From contig NC_056739.1 of NCBI RefSeq assembly GCF_019279795.1, positions 18,579,292 through 18,643,291 on the forward strand: a DNA stretch of 64,000 nt, written 5' to 3'. The notes beneath the pieces were generated by a model. It was given only the letters and a program-made list of their open reading frames with translations, was not told where the DNA came from and ran no database searches. Within the stretch, counting starts at the first letter, position 1. Every line of letters begins with the position of its first letter. Positions 63,644 to 64,000 of the stretch are shown one piece after another. A program made the position numbers and the translations under genes. The stretch is from Protopterus annectens. Its lineage: Eukaryota; Chordata; Ceratodontiformes; Protopteridae.

Positions 63644-64000
63644 CAAAGGGTCTCCCTATGGTCACATGGCTGGAGTATATCCACCATCTTAAGTCAGTTT
63701 TGCATGATTCCATTATTCTGATAAGATGAGGCATAGGAAGCTCTTGAAGTGACCATTGGGAGAACAAAAGACACTGAAGGATCCTCATGTGCATTCTGGC
63801 AAGGGGAACCAGTGTTATGGTGGAAGCCATTGTCCCTAATAATTTTAGAACCATCTTTGCTTTCACCTTGGTCTTGGGAAGAAGATTAAGTATCTGTTGC
63901 CTGAGTGCTGAAACTCTGTTGGAAGACATGCTATCAAGGAAGCAGTGTATAGATCTGCACCTATAAATGTAATATGTTGACAGGGCAAGGCAGATTTTTG
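63644..64000 (-). pseudogene. DIRS-I, right portion: RT connection domain, cut by window edge
   Basis: Continues DIRS-I after J. It encodes 'KVKAKMVLKLLGTMASTITL', 'ARMHMRILQCLLFSQWSL' and 'SCKTDLRWWIYSSHVTIGRP', the RT/RNase H connection seen in every sister copy. The last phrase joins at 63644/51249 to the RNase H part with no base lost. The rest of RT, gag and the right terminus should lie to the right of the window. Confidence 0.87.

Overview
The window is vertebrate nuclear DNA built almost entirely of transposable elements. I see no host gene, no rRNA or free-standing tRNA gene, and nothing bacterial. The dominant component is a set of ten DIRS-order retrotransposons (tyrosine-recombinase retroelements), labelled A to J here. 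All ten lie on the minus strand. A complete copy is about 6.2 kb (B, with internal deletions, 5.8 kb) and, read right to left, holds gag (an N-terminal Cys/His zinc module, a Ser/Pro-rich middle and an RGG-rich tail), then reverse transcriptase/RNase H, then a tyrosine recombinase (YR) whose frame overlaps RT/RH. Copies end in non-identical inverted terminal repeats and carry an internal complementary region (ICR) beside the YR stop codon. DIRS load on this scale, with CR1-like, hAT and tRNA-SINE remnants, suggests a large repeat-rich genome such as an amphibian (caecilian or salamander) or lungfish. That assignment is inference only.

Layout. 1-2.3 kb: AT-rich DNA with a CR1-like LINE 3' fragment (minus). 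2.3-4.7 kb: a hAT transposase frame interrupted only by two amber codons (plus). 4.8-21.3 kb: degraded copies of a second non-LTR retrotransposon and a second hAT fragment (plus), apparently a tandem duplication of a hAT-LINE segment. DIRS-A (5580-11839) and DIRS-B (15013-20816) are inserted into these LINE copies. 21.3-26.5 kb: DIRS-C, lacking its YR end. 27.5-31.9 kb: DIRS-D, lacking YR. 31.9-41.85 kb: an old DIRS-E split by DIRS-F (33872-40034). About 42.2-42.45 kb: a tRNA-derived SINE with target duplications. 42.5-48.7 kb: DIRS-G. 48.7-64 kb: a three-level nest in which DIRS-I is split by DIRS-J, which is split by DIRS-H.

State of the genes. Nearly every copy carries frameshifts, stops or catalytic substitutions, so the window is a graveyard with a few long frames surviving (A RT/RH, A YR, B YR, H YR). 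A has lost an RNase H aspartate, J has YLDV in place of YLDD, and I has lost the recombinase histidine of H-x-x-R. No copy is intact by inspection.

Points most worth following: insertion with no target duplication, where removing A, F, H or J restores the interrupted host-element frame and removing B restores collinearity with a sister copy; a possible AA|C insertion preference; a zero-gap head-to-tail junction of G and I; a 10-mer (TCGGAGCCGA or TCGGCTCCGA) that forms the terminal-repeat hairpin and also recurs through the gag Ser-Glu-Pro/Ser-Ala-Pro region; and two conserved non-coding elements beside the ICR (a purine tract and a short GGGAC-GTCCC hairpin).
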